Assembly (NCBI GenBank): GCA_035079385.1 | Contig: JAVHKY010000029.1 | Coordinates: 7,812,001-7,876,000 of the forward strand | Length of the DNA: 64,000 bases | Direction of reading: 5' to 3' | Source of the DNA: Aspidiotus rigidus | Lineage: Eukaryota > Arthropoda > Insecta > Hemiptera > Diaspididae | Shown: positions 33,261-45,540 of the stretch, piece after piece | Numbering within the stretch: the stretch's first letter is position 1 | Layout of the letters: every line of letters starts with the position of its first letter | Made by a program: the position numbers and the translations under genes | Notes under the pieces: generated by a model | What the model was told of the DNA's origin: nothing | Seen by the model: the letters and a program-made list of their open reading frames with translations, nothing else | Database searches by the model: none

Positions 33261-36040
33261 TTTTGTATTCCGCTGCAACGATGCATCAACAGAGTTTTCG
33301 TTGTCTTAAAACATATCTACTTCCAAATGGCTGAAATGGTACAGGAATTTTCGTAAAGACTATTTGTAGGGTCATTCGGGTATATTTTAAACCCTTAATG
33401 AAATCATTAAAGTAGCGGAGAGCATGATAAGAACATCTCAACCTGTATGAATTAATGTGCGCAGGTGACACTGACTGCAGTCCACGTAGATCAACATCTA
33501 GTTCGACGGCAGATCCTCGTGTGTGTTCTTCATGCGTGTTAAATAAACCAGGAAACTCACCTGCTGGTGTTTTTTGGAAGTAATCGAATGCTGATGGTTG
33601 AGCAATTAAAAACAATCAAAACACAGCGAGACGGGCGAACAACTCCGCATCACTAAATAGGTTCCAATTAGAAGAGAGGAAATACGTATCTAACGAGAGT
33701 GGGGCTTAATGTACCAGAGAAAGTATCATAATATTATTATTAATCCAACAAGAAATGGAATAATAAAAACTATTCTTTTTGTCAGGGTGTAATCGTGGAA
33801 AGCCATTTTATTGTCGTACAAGCCCGTAAAGGTCCATACATTACTCGTGTAGGAAACGGTGCCGCATATTATAGGTACATTTATATACATCGAACAGCTG
33901 TTTCATTTAGTTTAATTAAATGGCGAAAACAATACGCCAGCTGACCATCATCATTCCGGCAGCGTTCACTAATCGTATCCCGCGGTGACCCCGTCCTTGC
34001 TTGCACACGTCCGACATCCCTAATTCTAGACTATAATTTCGTGTGCCATGCAGCACGGAGTAATATACTTCTCGTTTTTCCATCGTGCAAAGTCAAACTG
34101 ATCTACGAACATTGATTTAGAGACGAAAAATAATTCTCTTTTAAAACCGTTATATATTTTGTGAAAAATGTAATCCTGAATGCGTGGGGTCGTTGTGTGA
34201 TGTTCAGACGTTCGAACGCGAGTACGACAGGGGTTAGACTAAAATGAAAACAAAACTTATGTATATCGCTGAAGGCGAAGTAATGGAGCTGACCAAGTAT
34301 GTTCACCGAGCGAAGTAAATTCGATTTCTATATACTGTACGTAAGAACAATTTAGTTTACCGATGGGGAACGCTCGTGATTATATGGATGACGTTTGGTC
34401 AAATGTACGTTCCTACTATAAGCTGGTCCGAAAGCGCCGAGCATCCTGTCTTTAATCGACGAGTAGAAAAAGAAGAAAAAGAACAGTAGGAGAATGATTG
34501 TTCAGATAAGCGAGTATAACTTTGACGTATAGGTGTATGCAGCGTATCTAAATTAGGCTCAAATAACGTACTTCAATCATTAACTACACACTTTGCTATG
34601 GGTTGGCTACTAGAAGAAATAGTAAACTTTTGATACTCGAGGTCGAAGCCTTAACGCATTACTCTTCGTCCGCGTATTCGTGGGCCGCATCAGAATTTAT
34701 ATATACGTTACATACCGCGAGTTGTTAGAGAATCATAATGAGTGCTTATGGAAATGTTTCCAATCATCATTAAGAATGGGCGAACATTCTCCATCGGTCA
34801 CTTGAATACGCCTTTTCTGCGCGACGATTGAGTGCGAACTCTTTATATTTGTTCGAAAACAATGCAGCATTCACGCGACATTATCGCGCATAGAAAAGCC
34901 AACAAACAAATGTCCATCATTTCGGCCCCCATTGTCGTCTATATAGACATTGCTGTACGTACGTACATCCGAAAATGGTTTGGAAATTTTTTCGACACCC
35001 GGTAAAACGAAATTCATTATCAAAACTAGTATAAACGGAGCTCGGACTTTAATTATTTGAACAATGAATTAGAATGAGCAAAGCGTTTTCAAAACTCATC
35101 CAGCGACGGTAGAGGGGAGCGCGGAGGCATAATTACAGACGGTAAGGAGTCTCTTTTTCAGTTTAGACGGGAACCTCTATATTCATTGGACCACCCAAGT
35201 GGAATTTTGATGCGAGCGCTCGTGTCATCAACAACAAAGTAGCGACACGAAAGATTAAAGAGGGAGAACTAGAAGAACAAGAATAAAACGCTCTCTTACT
35301 TATATCAGATATTATGTAGGTATATGAACTGGTCGATATAAAAAAAAATCAAGACATTGTATAATAATAATATGTACAGGAAGAACTTACGAGGATAAAT
35401 TCGTCGTACCTGTGTAGTCGAATATTGTACCAGATCTCGCACTTTTTGCGGTTTTCTTGTGCTGTGCAAGAGAGAATCTACGGTTCAGCGCAGAAAACCG
35501 CAGATCGCATCTCCTATGATTTTTGATTTCGCGTTTGATTCGAATCTCAAGGTGGTGGAAAGAAGAGTAAGATATCAAATCTCTGCAGTTTCGTCGCAAT
35601 ATTTTAGCATAATGTAAGAAAGATCACGAGTCCTCCTGATGTTGTTGACAGTTGTCTCGGAATTTCTTTGTTTCGAGGTCCGTCACTTTGGCTATCAATT
35701 TCACGCCTTTCATTTTTCTATTATTGAAGTAATTGGTTCCGTTGAAGTACTAGAGAAGATAATTGGACCAAAGTAACGACGGTAATCTAAGAATGGGGGG
35801 GGGGGAGGATAGAATTTATATCGCAAATGGGTATCATTCCGTATTCTTCGTCAAAACCTCTTTCTGCGGATAGCCTTCACTTGGCGGAACATTCACTTCT
35901 CGCCATATGTATTGAAAGTTCAGAATGAAGAGACTCAAATATTTCATTGAAACTTGTATACTACAGTACCGAAAAAAATATGATCTAACCATGATAAATT
36001 CTAATATTTAGATCGTTGTAACCTTACAATTACCCATCTT
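33260..36040. other. Mostly non-coding stretch
   Basis: A minus-strand open frame at 33615-33286 contains a consensus donor (CCAGCAG|GTGAGT near 33557). It adjoins the PLE and may belong to its upstream part. From 33650 to 36040 nothing is recognised apart from microsatellite-like CGTACGTACA (34960) and an 11-G run at 35796-35806. Confidence 0.35.
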
Positions 36041-38010
36041 ACAGATCCTCGAATGAAAATTACGATTCTGATTTTCTTTACCACAAAGTAACAGGTGAAG
36101 CATCGCTTATAGAATTTTCTCCCAATTCTGATTCCTCTCCACTACAACTTTCCCATCACAGAAAACGAAGTCCTTATTATCATGAAACAATACTTCGAAA
36201 TCCTCACTACCCGGCTATGATAAAATCCCTACAATATTTTTACAATAACTCTACCCTCAAGCAATCTTTTCGTTCACCTCTCTCCTCAATAGAATCTTCA
36301 ACTCATAGATTTCCCAGCTGTTTGGAAATTAGCAATAGTAATTCCCATACAAAGACCCGACCCTTCCTCTTTTCTAACGACCAATCTCCTTACTAAGTAC
36401 ACTCGCCAAAATCGTTGAAAATATCTTTGACAAACGTAGAATCGAACCATCTCACAAACTATTCACAATATGGATGCCGTAGAGGCCGTTCTACAACGAT
36501 GGCATTAGCCGAACCTAACTCCAATAATTGAAGCCTAATTTTGGTTTTCTTCGATCTAGAAAACGCTCTCCCAAGAGTGTGGCGCCATCACATCGCCCTC
36601 GCCCTCCATAATAATGGTTTCCGTGGTCTGTTCCCAAGACTCTTTCAAAACTATGTACAAAACCGTTCTTTTCAAGTCAGAGTAGCAAATAAACTTTCTT
36701 CTGTTCCCATCCAATCCAACTGAGTACTCAGTGGAACACTTTTCATGAACGCAATAAGTGACATCTTTAGTAACACCGCTTTCCCCGTTCAACCAATTTT
36801 ATGTATCGATGACCTGAGCATCAATATGCGAACAAGTGATCAAGTTCGCGTACACAATTTCATCTTGTCCATCCTTAACTGGCTATCATATCGAGGATTC
36901 CGAGTATCCTCTTTTAAGTCCTTTATCGTGATTTTCGACAAAAAACGAGCTGAAACCCCGTTTCCACCCCTCCTCCTCAACACTTGAAGATACAGTAAAA
37001 GTCCTAGGCCTTCGCTTTCACATCAAAAATTGATGGCTACCGCATATTAAAGAAATCAAAGCCAAGAGCCTCGGAGCTTCAAACGTCTTAAAACACCTAT
37101 ACTGTCCTCCCACTGATTGCAACCGTCAAATTCTACTTCCCCTCCACCATACCCTAGTCCGATCCATCCTGGATTATGGATCACCTACGTATGGACTCGC
37201 TTCCTCACCACATCTCACTTCTAGACACTGTTCAAAATTCCACCATTCGTATTTGCACGAGCGCTTTCGCACTAGCCCTGCTGCAAGTCTAGCTGCCACC
37301 CGACTTTACTTGCATGCCATGCCAGTTTCCTCACCACTGTCCAACTATTTCCTCAAACTCCAGTTCACGACATTCTATCGTCCTACTTAGCGCAATACAG
37401 TATGCTTCACTTTCTACCCGCTCCCGTCACAAAAAAATCCATTCTCATTGCCCGGGCCCCGTATTTCCCACATTACCCCCTTGGGCCTTACCTACACTCA
37501 AAATCATATACAAACTATGTCAACTACCCAAAGAATCTACCAACCCCGTAATTTACCGCTGTTTCTAGAAATACTTGCCTCTTTTCCCAACACCACCCTT
37601 CGTTTCACAGATAGATTAAAAATCAAAAACCAAGTCGGTTTCGCGTTTTTAATTGGCAACAAAATCTTTTTTCGTGGACACTGCAACTCCGTATCAATTT
37701 CAACGGCCGAAGACCAAGTTAACTTTCAGTGCTCAGAAACAATACTAACCCTCCCTTTCCCACCAAATCGCACTTTTCTGATCGCCACTAACTCCTTATC
37801 CGCTCTAAGGGCAATTTACAATGTGCAGCTGCAAACACACTTGTTTTTCGTATCCATTCTCTCCTTATAACCCTGTCTTCCATTCATTACGACGTGACTT
37901 TCATCTTGGTTCCCAGCCATTGGGGATCCAAGATAATGAAAAAATCGGTTTAGCCGCTAAAACTGCCCCAAAACTTTTGAATTTCTTGGGCAGCTCAGTT
38001 TTAGTCTGAA
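36040..38010 (+). pseudogene. I-like non-LTR retrotransposon remnant: RT and RNase H (best preserved)
   Basis: Plus-strand blocks in order. At 36310-36360 is VWKLAIVIPIQRPDPSSF (pre-palm). At 36480-36600 is RRGRSTTMALAE, then LVFFDLENALPRVWRHH (palm A, Asp present). Then LFQNYVQNRSFQVRVANKLSS. At 36790-36830 is QPILCIDDLSI (motif C with DD). The thumb at 37080-37200 has NVLKHLYCP and SILDYGSPTYGLASS. RNase H at 37600-37830 includes KIKNQVGFAFLIGNKIFF and FLIATNSLSALRAIYN. The end reads VPSHWGIQDNEKIGLAAKTA-like at 37905-37970, across a frame change. Endonuclease and ORF1 are missing. Several stops; inactive. Confidence 0.8.
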
Positions 38011-39640
38011 CTTCCTGAGTGTTTCCCAACAACGTGTTTGGAGAAGATTCCATTTAAAAAAAAAATTGAAAAAAAGTGCCAGAGAGTCTAGTTTAAGGTA
38101 ACTCAAGTCCAATAATTGAAAGAAGAAAAGTTCGAGCCATCTCATTCTAAGGCATCCTTTCTCACGCGTGATGGAAAATGAAGTAAAAAAAAATTTACAG
38201 AAGAATCTTCGAGCGCCTTCAATGACTGAAATTTTGAAACGCCCGCATCTTTTTCGCTTTCTCAGGCTCGTAAAACATGCATAAAATTAATTCGTTGAAA
38301 ATGAATTACGAATCTGCCAATCGGTTTGTTAATATGGTTGTTAGAGTGATGTAGCGACCAAAACCGAGATGTAATAGAATACACTCCGGCATTATATTTG
38401 CGGTTTGCACAAACAACACATTTTTTTCTTCGTCCAATCCGCGATATAGATAGGATTTCTTGTGTGTTTCAGTTGAGGGTTTCCGCATCATCAGGCGCAT
38501 ATATACGAATGTCATTCGAACTTGATTTATTTACACATTTCGATAGTATATTAAAATGACTGAATAATTTAGAATTCGATACGTTCGTATTATATACATG
38601 CAGCGTCGAGAACTCGTGTTATAGGCAAACTTGGAGAGACTGTCGGATCTAATGCACGTACCAAGAGCTGTGAAGTGATAAATATGATGCGAATATATCG
38701 ACGCGATATCCAGCGATTGTTTCGATAAATTACGATAGAAGAACGTCTGGATGCGGGATACAGCATCTATAATAGGTACGGTGTACGACAAAGTGCATTT
38801 ATACCGCGTCTAGATAATAGCGCGCGCGAATATTATAGGAAAATTTATAATAATTCGGATGATCCGAATATTTTAATATCATTTCTACTACAACAACAGT
38901 GGCAAATGATAATAATCCGGGAATAATACGTACCGTAATGCGGTAAAAGCGATAACTGCCGCATATTGCGGTATTATGTGTTTGTGGGCATTAAAACGCC
39001 GTCGTATTCTTGCATTATTCGTAGTGATTTTAAATCATGCAGATGAGCGTTATTATACTGAGTGTTTGAAAAGTGTATTTCAAGGTTAGATATTTCTTGG
39101 TGTGAAAATGAGTCATAATTTAGCTGAAAAGCTCTAGAGTCGTCTTCTGGCCATTTTCCTTCATATTCTACATCATATTGGAGGCTCAGAATAACCATCG
39201 GTGTGAGAGGAGAGAAAGCACGAGAAGTCCATTTAAGCTAAATTGTGCTCTTTCGATGCATCAACTTGGGAAAGTTGAGAGAATATTTCAAAATTAGGTT
39301 CAAACTGTCGCGAGATGTGTTTCCCTGCACGGTCATGAAAATTTGAAAGTATCTTTTAGATCATGGTTTAGATATCTCGATTTACTTTCTGGTACCTGTA
39401 AGTACCCTGCTTCTGATATGATCTTTTATGAAAGATATTTTGAGAAACTTCTCCATTTCCAAATTTTTCGGAGAACTCGAGTTTCTTGTGACATTTTCAA
39501 AATAAAGAAAGAGAAGAAAAATCTCGATTAAATCGAGCTTATACTTCTCACATTGTACCGCTTCTAATTTTTCTCTTCTTATTTTCATCCTTCCATCTGA
39601 AATTTAGCTCTCAACCTTCCAATACTAAAACGTACCAAAG
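38010..39640. other. Non-coding stretch with a CTGATGATG element-end-like block
   Basis: On the minus strand at about 38500-38430 a block reads GCGCCTGATGATGCGGAAACC, then CAACTGAAACACACAAG. This resembles the ends of Penelope-like or similar repeats. The rest (38520-39600) is AT-rich with no recognised coding region. Confidence 0.3.
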
Positions 39641-41400
39641 ATCCTTCCCTCACCTCATCCTACTGATTTATCGCTCGTGACTTCAGTCCTTGGCAATTAC
39701 TGTTCCAAATAATACTAAAAAAAAAGACTATTCTGGATCACTAAAAAAATAACATCCTTCCTCTATGTACATACAGCTTCCGCAAAGGCCGTAACACCTT
39801 CCAAACCATAATATGTGACTTAAACCTCCAAAAATTGACGAAGCTCTCTGCGTAAACTCAAAATCGACTCAATTTTATTCGACCTCTAGAAAGCGATTCT
39901 TCATGTCTGGGGTCACCACACTCCCTCTAAATTATACCATTGGCCTTCAAGGCAATTTGTTCAAACTCCTCCAATCTTTCATCGGTGACAGGTCTCTAAC
40001 GGCTAGAATTCGAGACCGAGACTTTTCCCATCATCCCTCAGGAAGAAGTATGTAGTCTTCTTCTCCCCTTACCAACCGCATTTCTGCGAATGACTTCAGT
40101 GTCTCCCGACTGAACTCAAACCCCCAACGAGCAGCAAGAATACTTCAATTAAAAAATAAAATTATAATTAATCCTCGACAAAATTTTCAGATGGTCATCT
40201 GATCGTAGATTTGAATTTTCAGAATAGAAAACATTCATGGTTGTGCCCTACACCTCTTCCTTCTCTGCGACTGCTGAACTTCACAATTACCATCCAATCC
40301 TTTGCCAATATCCTCAGTCCCACCTTCAACTCCAAAATCTTCTGGACGTCCCTCCCCCCGTCAAAATCTTGAAAGAAAAATATGTGAGTTCTTTGAACGT
40401 TCTCAAATACTCATTACACCCCCGTGCCGACTCTAACCAAAAATTCCTCCTCCAAATCTACAATAGTTTAATCCGTTCCCAACATGATTACGATTTTCCA
40501 ATTTAAACCTACTCCAACGAGACAATCTTAAAATTGCTGAACTCCATTCAATCTTCCGGGCTTTGACTGGTCCTTGGCACACTACACCCTAATCCTTTAT
40601 TCAACCTCTGCGTTGAGGCGGCACTGCTAACTTTCTCGACTCAACAACACAATACCCAAATCTTCCCCTAAGTAATTCACCACTTCTGTCCCTTCAATCC
40701 CGCGCATCCAGGAACTCATCTCAAACTTATGCTCTTACTTCCTATTTTTTCAACCACCCCCGCCTATGCACTGAGGTTCCTCCTTTCCATTGTTGCACTC
40801 TTTCAACTTCCTGGCCTCAACAACCCAATACTCAAATCTTTTCATATTTTAAAATACTCTCAGCCGACGTATTCGGCCTGTTTGTGGTTTCAATCCCGGG
40901 CGTTCAGGAACTTATGCCCTTACTTCATCCACACGCTCTTGTTTAACCCCTATCCCTGACATACGTCTCGACTTTTCTGTATCTTTCAAAGAAGCTAACG
41001 TTTTATACAACCCACACATCAATAAAATTGATTGTCAGAATCTTCCTCCCACCTTCTCTGCTACACGGATGAGTCCAAAACCGCCAACCCTCCGCTATAT
41101 TCACCTGCCTCTCTTTTCCTGTCCGTTTCTCTCCTTTCCGCGAATTCCTTCTACTATCTGATTCTTTCTTATCCTTACTTGTTATCCACGACCCTCATTC
41201 CACCAACCCTACCTCATTTTTTTACATTCGTCCAGTTCTTTCTCATCCTCTATCTCGTTTCTGTGGGTAACGGGACACATCAACCTTATGAAACATGACG
41301 CAGTGAACTTTGCAGCAAGGTATTTACTGCGTTCATCTTCCATAACTGAGCTCAAATCCTGTTACAGCTCCTTCATCCTTTCCTCGTAGCATAATTCTAA
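39640..41400 (+). pseudogene. I-like non-LTR retrotransposon remnant: RT and RNase H
   Basis: Plus-strand blocks: YSFRKGRNTFQTI at about 39775 (family GFRKGRST); FIRPLES..SCLG (degraded palm A) near 39880; FANILSPTFNSKIF and KYVSSLNVLKYSL (post-palm) at 40290-40420; LRLVLGTLH.NPLFNLCVEAAL (thumb) at 40550-40620; LLCYTDESKTANPP at 41050, the start of RNase H; and FFLILYLVSVGNGTHQP near 41230, its end. A tandem duplication lies within it. Many stops and shifts. Confidence 0.7.
40631..40935 (+). repeat. Tandem duplication within the retroelement (offset about 176-196 bp)
   Basis: CTTTCTCGACTCAACAACAC and AATACCCAAATCTT at 40631 reappear at 40807 as CTTCCTGGCCTCAACAACCC and AATACTCAAATCTT. TTCAATCCCGCGCATCCAGG at 40693 reappears as TTCAATCCCGGGCGTTCAGG at 40889. 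The offset grows from 176 to 196 bp, so small indels followed the duplication. Confidence 0.6.
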
Positions 41401-41577
41401 TTTTATTATGAACTTGTCCATCCAAAAAAACTATCGTCAATTTGCCTTTCCTAGCTATTCTGGACACTCCTTTTTGGTATCAGTCCGCGTTTGCGACATT
41501 CTCCTGTGGTCTATGTGTCTTTTATCCCAAGTAGGGAATGTCTTATTCAAGTTGAAATAGAGCGATATTTTTTGTAG

Positions 41578-41640
41578 CGCCGGTGGCTGAGTCGCGGACT
41601 TCTGATTCAGAAGTGCGTGGTTGGAGGGCAGAAAATAGCC
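41578..41640 (+). repeat. tRNA-like sequence, possible SINE head
   Basis: GCGCCGGTGGCTGAGTCGCGG resembles the 5' half of a tRNA with an A-box (TGGC..AG..G). It is followed by GACTTCTGATTCAGAAG, which can form an anticodon-type hairpin, and then GTGGTTGGAGGGC in the place of a degenerate B-box. It is not a functional tRNA: the T arm and acceptor closing are not convincing. A tRNA-derived SINE fragment is the simplest reading. Confidence 0.35.
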
Positions 41641-43910
41641 GTAATTCCATCTTTCTCACTCTTTAATCTTAATTTCAAATCAGAATGCTAGCAGTATTTA
41701 TCTTATTGCAACCAATTAAGACCAATTCTCGTCTATAGCTGAAAAAGAACGATATTGAGTTTGAAACACGAGGCAGTACCTCGATATGGATCTCATCATT
41801 TGATAGGACTTCGCAGCTGAAGGTAGACTATAATATTTGAGCCTAAATAAACGATTTATCAATGTTTGCTCAAGCTGGGAAGAGGTACCGCATGACAGCT
41901 AAGGCAAGAATTTGTTTCTCCATGGAAGGAAAAAAGTATGATCAATTTTAGGTTTTTCATAAAGCAATGTATAGCGCATTCTGTCAGCCTGAGTATAATC
42001 TAGAAAATGAGGAAGGAAAATGATCAACAAGTACAGGGTGCGCGTTGTTGTAGTTCGACCATCATTATTTTCGTTCAATTTTCATCAGACAGTTGGGTTA
42101 TTTAGCCTAGTACGCGGTCTCGCGTGAATCGAGTTCGCCAATTTTTCACATCCTATTTTGCCACCATCACATAGCGACATATGGGCTAGCACACGCACGG
42201 TTTAACGCCTTGTCATGTCACATACACTCATACAGAATACACACACACAAAAAAAACACCATCAAGGGGAAAGAGCAAGATTGCTTTTGGCCCGTAGCGT
42301 TTTACAATGCTGTGCAGTTTACACGCCTTTTTTTTTTTTTTGCTCTCCTCTCGTACTCTTTTAACTTTTTCTCTTTCTATTCAGTACGTATATCTGGGGC
42401 AATAATATGGCCCGTTCTTTCGTACGTCACGTCCACATTATACACATGCTCCTTCTAAAATGTACTGCATAACAGAGGCTCTCGATGTATTATTTGTTTT
42501 ACACAGCTATACAATAAACAGTCCTTTAACAACCACTACTACACACCCTGTTGATGTACATGCAAACTTTATTCGGTGATATGTTACGCGATGTAGTACG
42601 TGTAAAAGCGTGTTTTTTGAGAGGGAGGGGTCCTAAAAAATTTTGGCTTATAAATTACACTCGACAAGCATAAATCGCGCGTCGTATTTCGCCCATTATT
42701 CGTGAATTTCGAGCGAAAACGAGACATTTTTTCCTTCGGAAGATATATATAACATACATGCGCATCAGCGCTGTTTTACTGGATGATACAGATGGCTGAT
42801 ACATGCCTCTTGTAAAGTATGTTGATAAAATAAAATGAAAAACACGCGTACACGCAATTAAAGTTATTATTTTAGGTTCCAGCGAATAGTGGAAGTGCCG
42901 TAGAAAATGGTCGAGGGACGGGCGTGAATTGTAATGCATAATAACCCTCCAGAAAATGATTCTCAATCCTCCCACATAATAACCGGAATATCGATGAATT
43001 CTCTTCTTTTTTAATGACGATGCCGTTACACTCGTCTATCACGCTCGCAGCCAATGAGGGCCAGACTGCGCGTCTGAAGCGCAACAATATTTTAATAACC
43101 CCTGTTATAACTTGAGGTAGGACCGAAACAGAACGCGAACGAATGATTCATTATGATACATCGTATTGCACTTGATTTTACAAAAAGCTTACATATATAC
43201 ATCAAATGCCACCCCCGGAGGCAACCACCCTCATTATAGTCGACACAATTCGCGTTTCGCTTTTTTATTTTTTCATTTTTTCCCTTTACGTGTACGCGCG
43301 TTTTGCAGAGATTTGCCGCTGCAACGTTTTTATATATACGTATATTATTAATGAAGCACCCGACCATATTTCGTTATTACTTATTCGAGAAGAACTAATA
43401 AACCTCTCTCTCGTCCCGACAGCCGCGTCGATGAAATCTACGCGACGTCGGGGAGAAGGGAATCGTTATAGATGCGAAACAAATCGTCGAGATTAATATT
43501 TGAAAAATACAAATAAGGCTGCGAAATGCAGCAGCAGAGGAGTGAGTGTAATGAAAGCAATAACGTGTATATGGTAGCTTGTATATACACAAATTAGGAT
43601 CGCTGTACAGGTTTTATTTGGAAAACATGGGCGCGAGGGGAGGGGGAGTATGAAATATAGGGACTCGGTCGTGAGACTAATTAAAATGATCTACGAGACG
43701 CGTTTCGTGTATATGGCTTGCTTTTTTTTTGGCGAAAATACGAGCGTTATTTTCTGCAGAAAGACAACGAAGACCAAGACGAGGGCGAGGTATGTAGTCA
43801 GAATTTTTTTTTGCGTGTATCGACAAGTTCGTATGAAAATTAAAACGAGAACTGAACAGAATCGAGAGAAGATTTGTACGGAGATGAGGAACTTAATTGT
43901 GCTCCAAAGA
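41640..43910. other. Non-coding stretch
   Basis: No supported gene. Contains an ACACAC/AAAAAA tract near 42240, a T16 tract at 42329-42341, and CpG-containing DNA at 43250-43500. The open frame 43650-43913 starts with ATG but is basic, low in complexity and shows no family resemblance. Confidence 0.35.
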
Positions 43911-44039
43911 TGACGTCTTCCTTAATGAAGTTGAACGTAGAAAGCAGGGACCGTGTTCCATGGGTCGAATTAGTTTTAGTAGTGAGAATTGAAATTATGA
44001 AATCTTGAAGAATTTGAAATTTTTCTAAGTCTGTTGTTT

Positions 44040-44355
44040 GTGATATAGAAGAAAGAATTGAACCATCCCTCGTAGAACAGGTTCCCTGTTAGAATTTTGA
44101 CCCTCTAGACTTTATATGGTAGGAGTGGGACTTGGAAAAATTTCGATTTCCAAACTACATATTACAAAAATTTCAACCTCCGACCCTGTGAAGTCACGAT
44201 CTGATGACGTCATTTTGACCGATCGGCGCATGGCGTACGCTAATTTTTCGAAAAACCTCCCATAGAACAGGTTCCCTGTTAAAATTTCGACCTCCGACTC
44301 TATGACGTTACGATCTGATGACGTCATCCGACCCTGTGACGTCACGATCTGGACA
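44040..44355. repeat. TGACGTCA repeat related to the palindromic element
   Basis: AGAACAGGTTCCCTGTTA is present twice (44072 and 44264), each followed by (A/G)AATTT.GACC. Units of GACC.TGTGA.GTCACGATCTG followed by ATGACGTCAT occur three times (to 44350). GGTAGGAGTGGGACTTGG matches the arm sequence at 19895. It appears to be a rearranged piece of the same family as 19624-20617. Confidence 0.6.
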
Positions 44356-44479
44356 GTGGACGGCGCACAATTCAACGAGCTGTTAGCTACTCGGGGGTTA
44401 TTTAGCTCGGTATACGAAATTAATCAGTACAGCACGCATTGGCAATATTCAATTAGAAAGGTGGATTGAATTAGAGTAT

Positions 44480-45540
44480 GTGAAAGCGAAGAATTATGTG
44501 AGCCCTAGATAGATAATCGAGATCATTTTTGAGTGTTTGGGAGATTTTAACGAGCAACGAAGGGAAAGAAGCTGAAGGCGTGGGGAGATACGTGCAGTTG
44601 AAAGATTTTCTTCATAGCAGGGTGGGCAAGATGGAAGAGATAGTATGTAAGGGCTGGTTACAATGATCACCTCTTCTCGTCTGGAACTTCTCATAGAGGT
44701 TGACCTGAGGATGGGAGTTTTCATGGTATGGAGGAGTAATTGCAAGGATGATTTTTTCAGAATGTATGCCATTGTCGCGCACAATGTAGAGAAGAAAATT
44801 ACTTTTCTGTTCTGAAGCCGTAAGGAGGGATCTGTCTGTAATTATTCTGAAGGCAATGGCTTATTTGGCCTCTTCGTCAACTGTTTTGGTTGATCAATGT
44901 AACCCGATATCCATGAAAATATTATGCTACTGTCTATAGAGTAGAAAGTGAATTTTTTGTATGTAGGTTGGAGCTGCAAAGGTTCATTAGTAAGAGAAGT
45001 GAGGATAATGAGTCGGCAAGAAGTAGGAAATTACTATGTAGTGAGATTTGAGTAAGGTAAGAAAGACAGGCGAGCATGGCCGTCGGTTCAGTGGTGAATA
45101 CAGAGTCTCTCAGATGTTATGATCGGGATACTGTAGGATTACATGTGTTGGATGTGGATGGATTTATTGGGATTGGGGATGTGTGATATCGAGTAAATGG
45201 GAAGTCCATTGTTAGGTAGGTTGCAAGGGGTTTGGTGAAGGATTCTTCGAATCGGACATGGATTTGTTTGTAAGCGGGAACTGGGAGGTAGTTCCTCGCA
45301 TAGGAACAGTTTATTGTGGATGGAGAGATGTGAAAATTGCGAAACTAAAGCCAAGAATTCGGCTTCTGCACACAGGCTGAGTTTAGGACTGTACAAAAAG
45401 CTTCCACTACTAGTCTGAGGGAATGGATTTGAATGAGACCTAGAAGTTCCAGAATTGATTTGGCGACTAAATTGTAAACAGGTAGAATTTAAAAAGACAA
45501 TTATATATCGCTGTAGGTCACTCGCAATACCCAATGTTCA
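44480..45540 (-). pseudogene. I-like non-LTR retrotransposon remnant: RT thumb, RNase H end, terminal Cys motif
   Basis: Minus-strand frames: LGLIQIHSLRLVVEAF and KLSLCAEAEFLALVS at 45450-45340 (thumb, family LR...GAFRTSP..SL.AEA...PL..R); IFSWISGYID..KQLTKRPNKP near 44910 (end of RNase H); and ILSLPSCPPCYEENLST at about 44640 (terminal Cys motif). This matches the domain order of the element at 18985-21300. Stops and shifts show that it is dead. Confidence 0.6.

Noticed and set aside
38430..38515. Hammerhead ribozyme
   Set aside because: The CTGATGA and GAAAC words are present, but the sequence between them cannot form stem II and no cleavage-site stem is evident.
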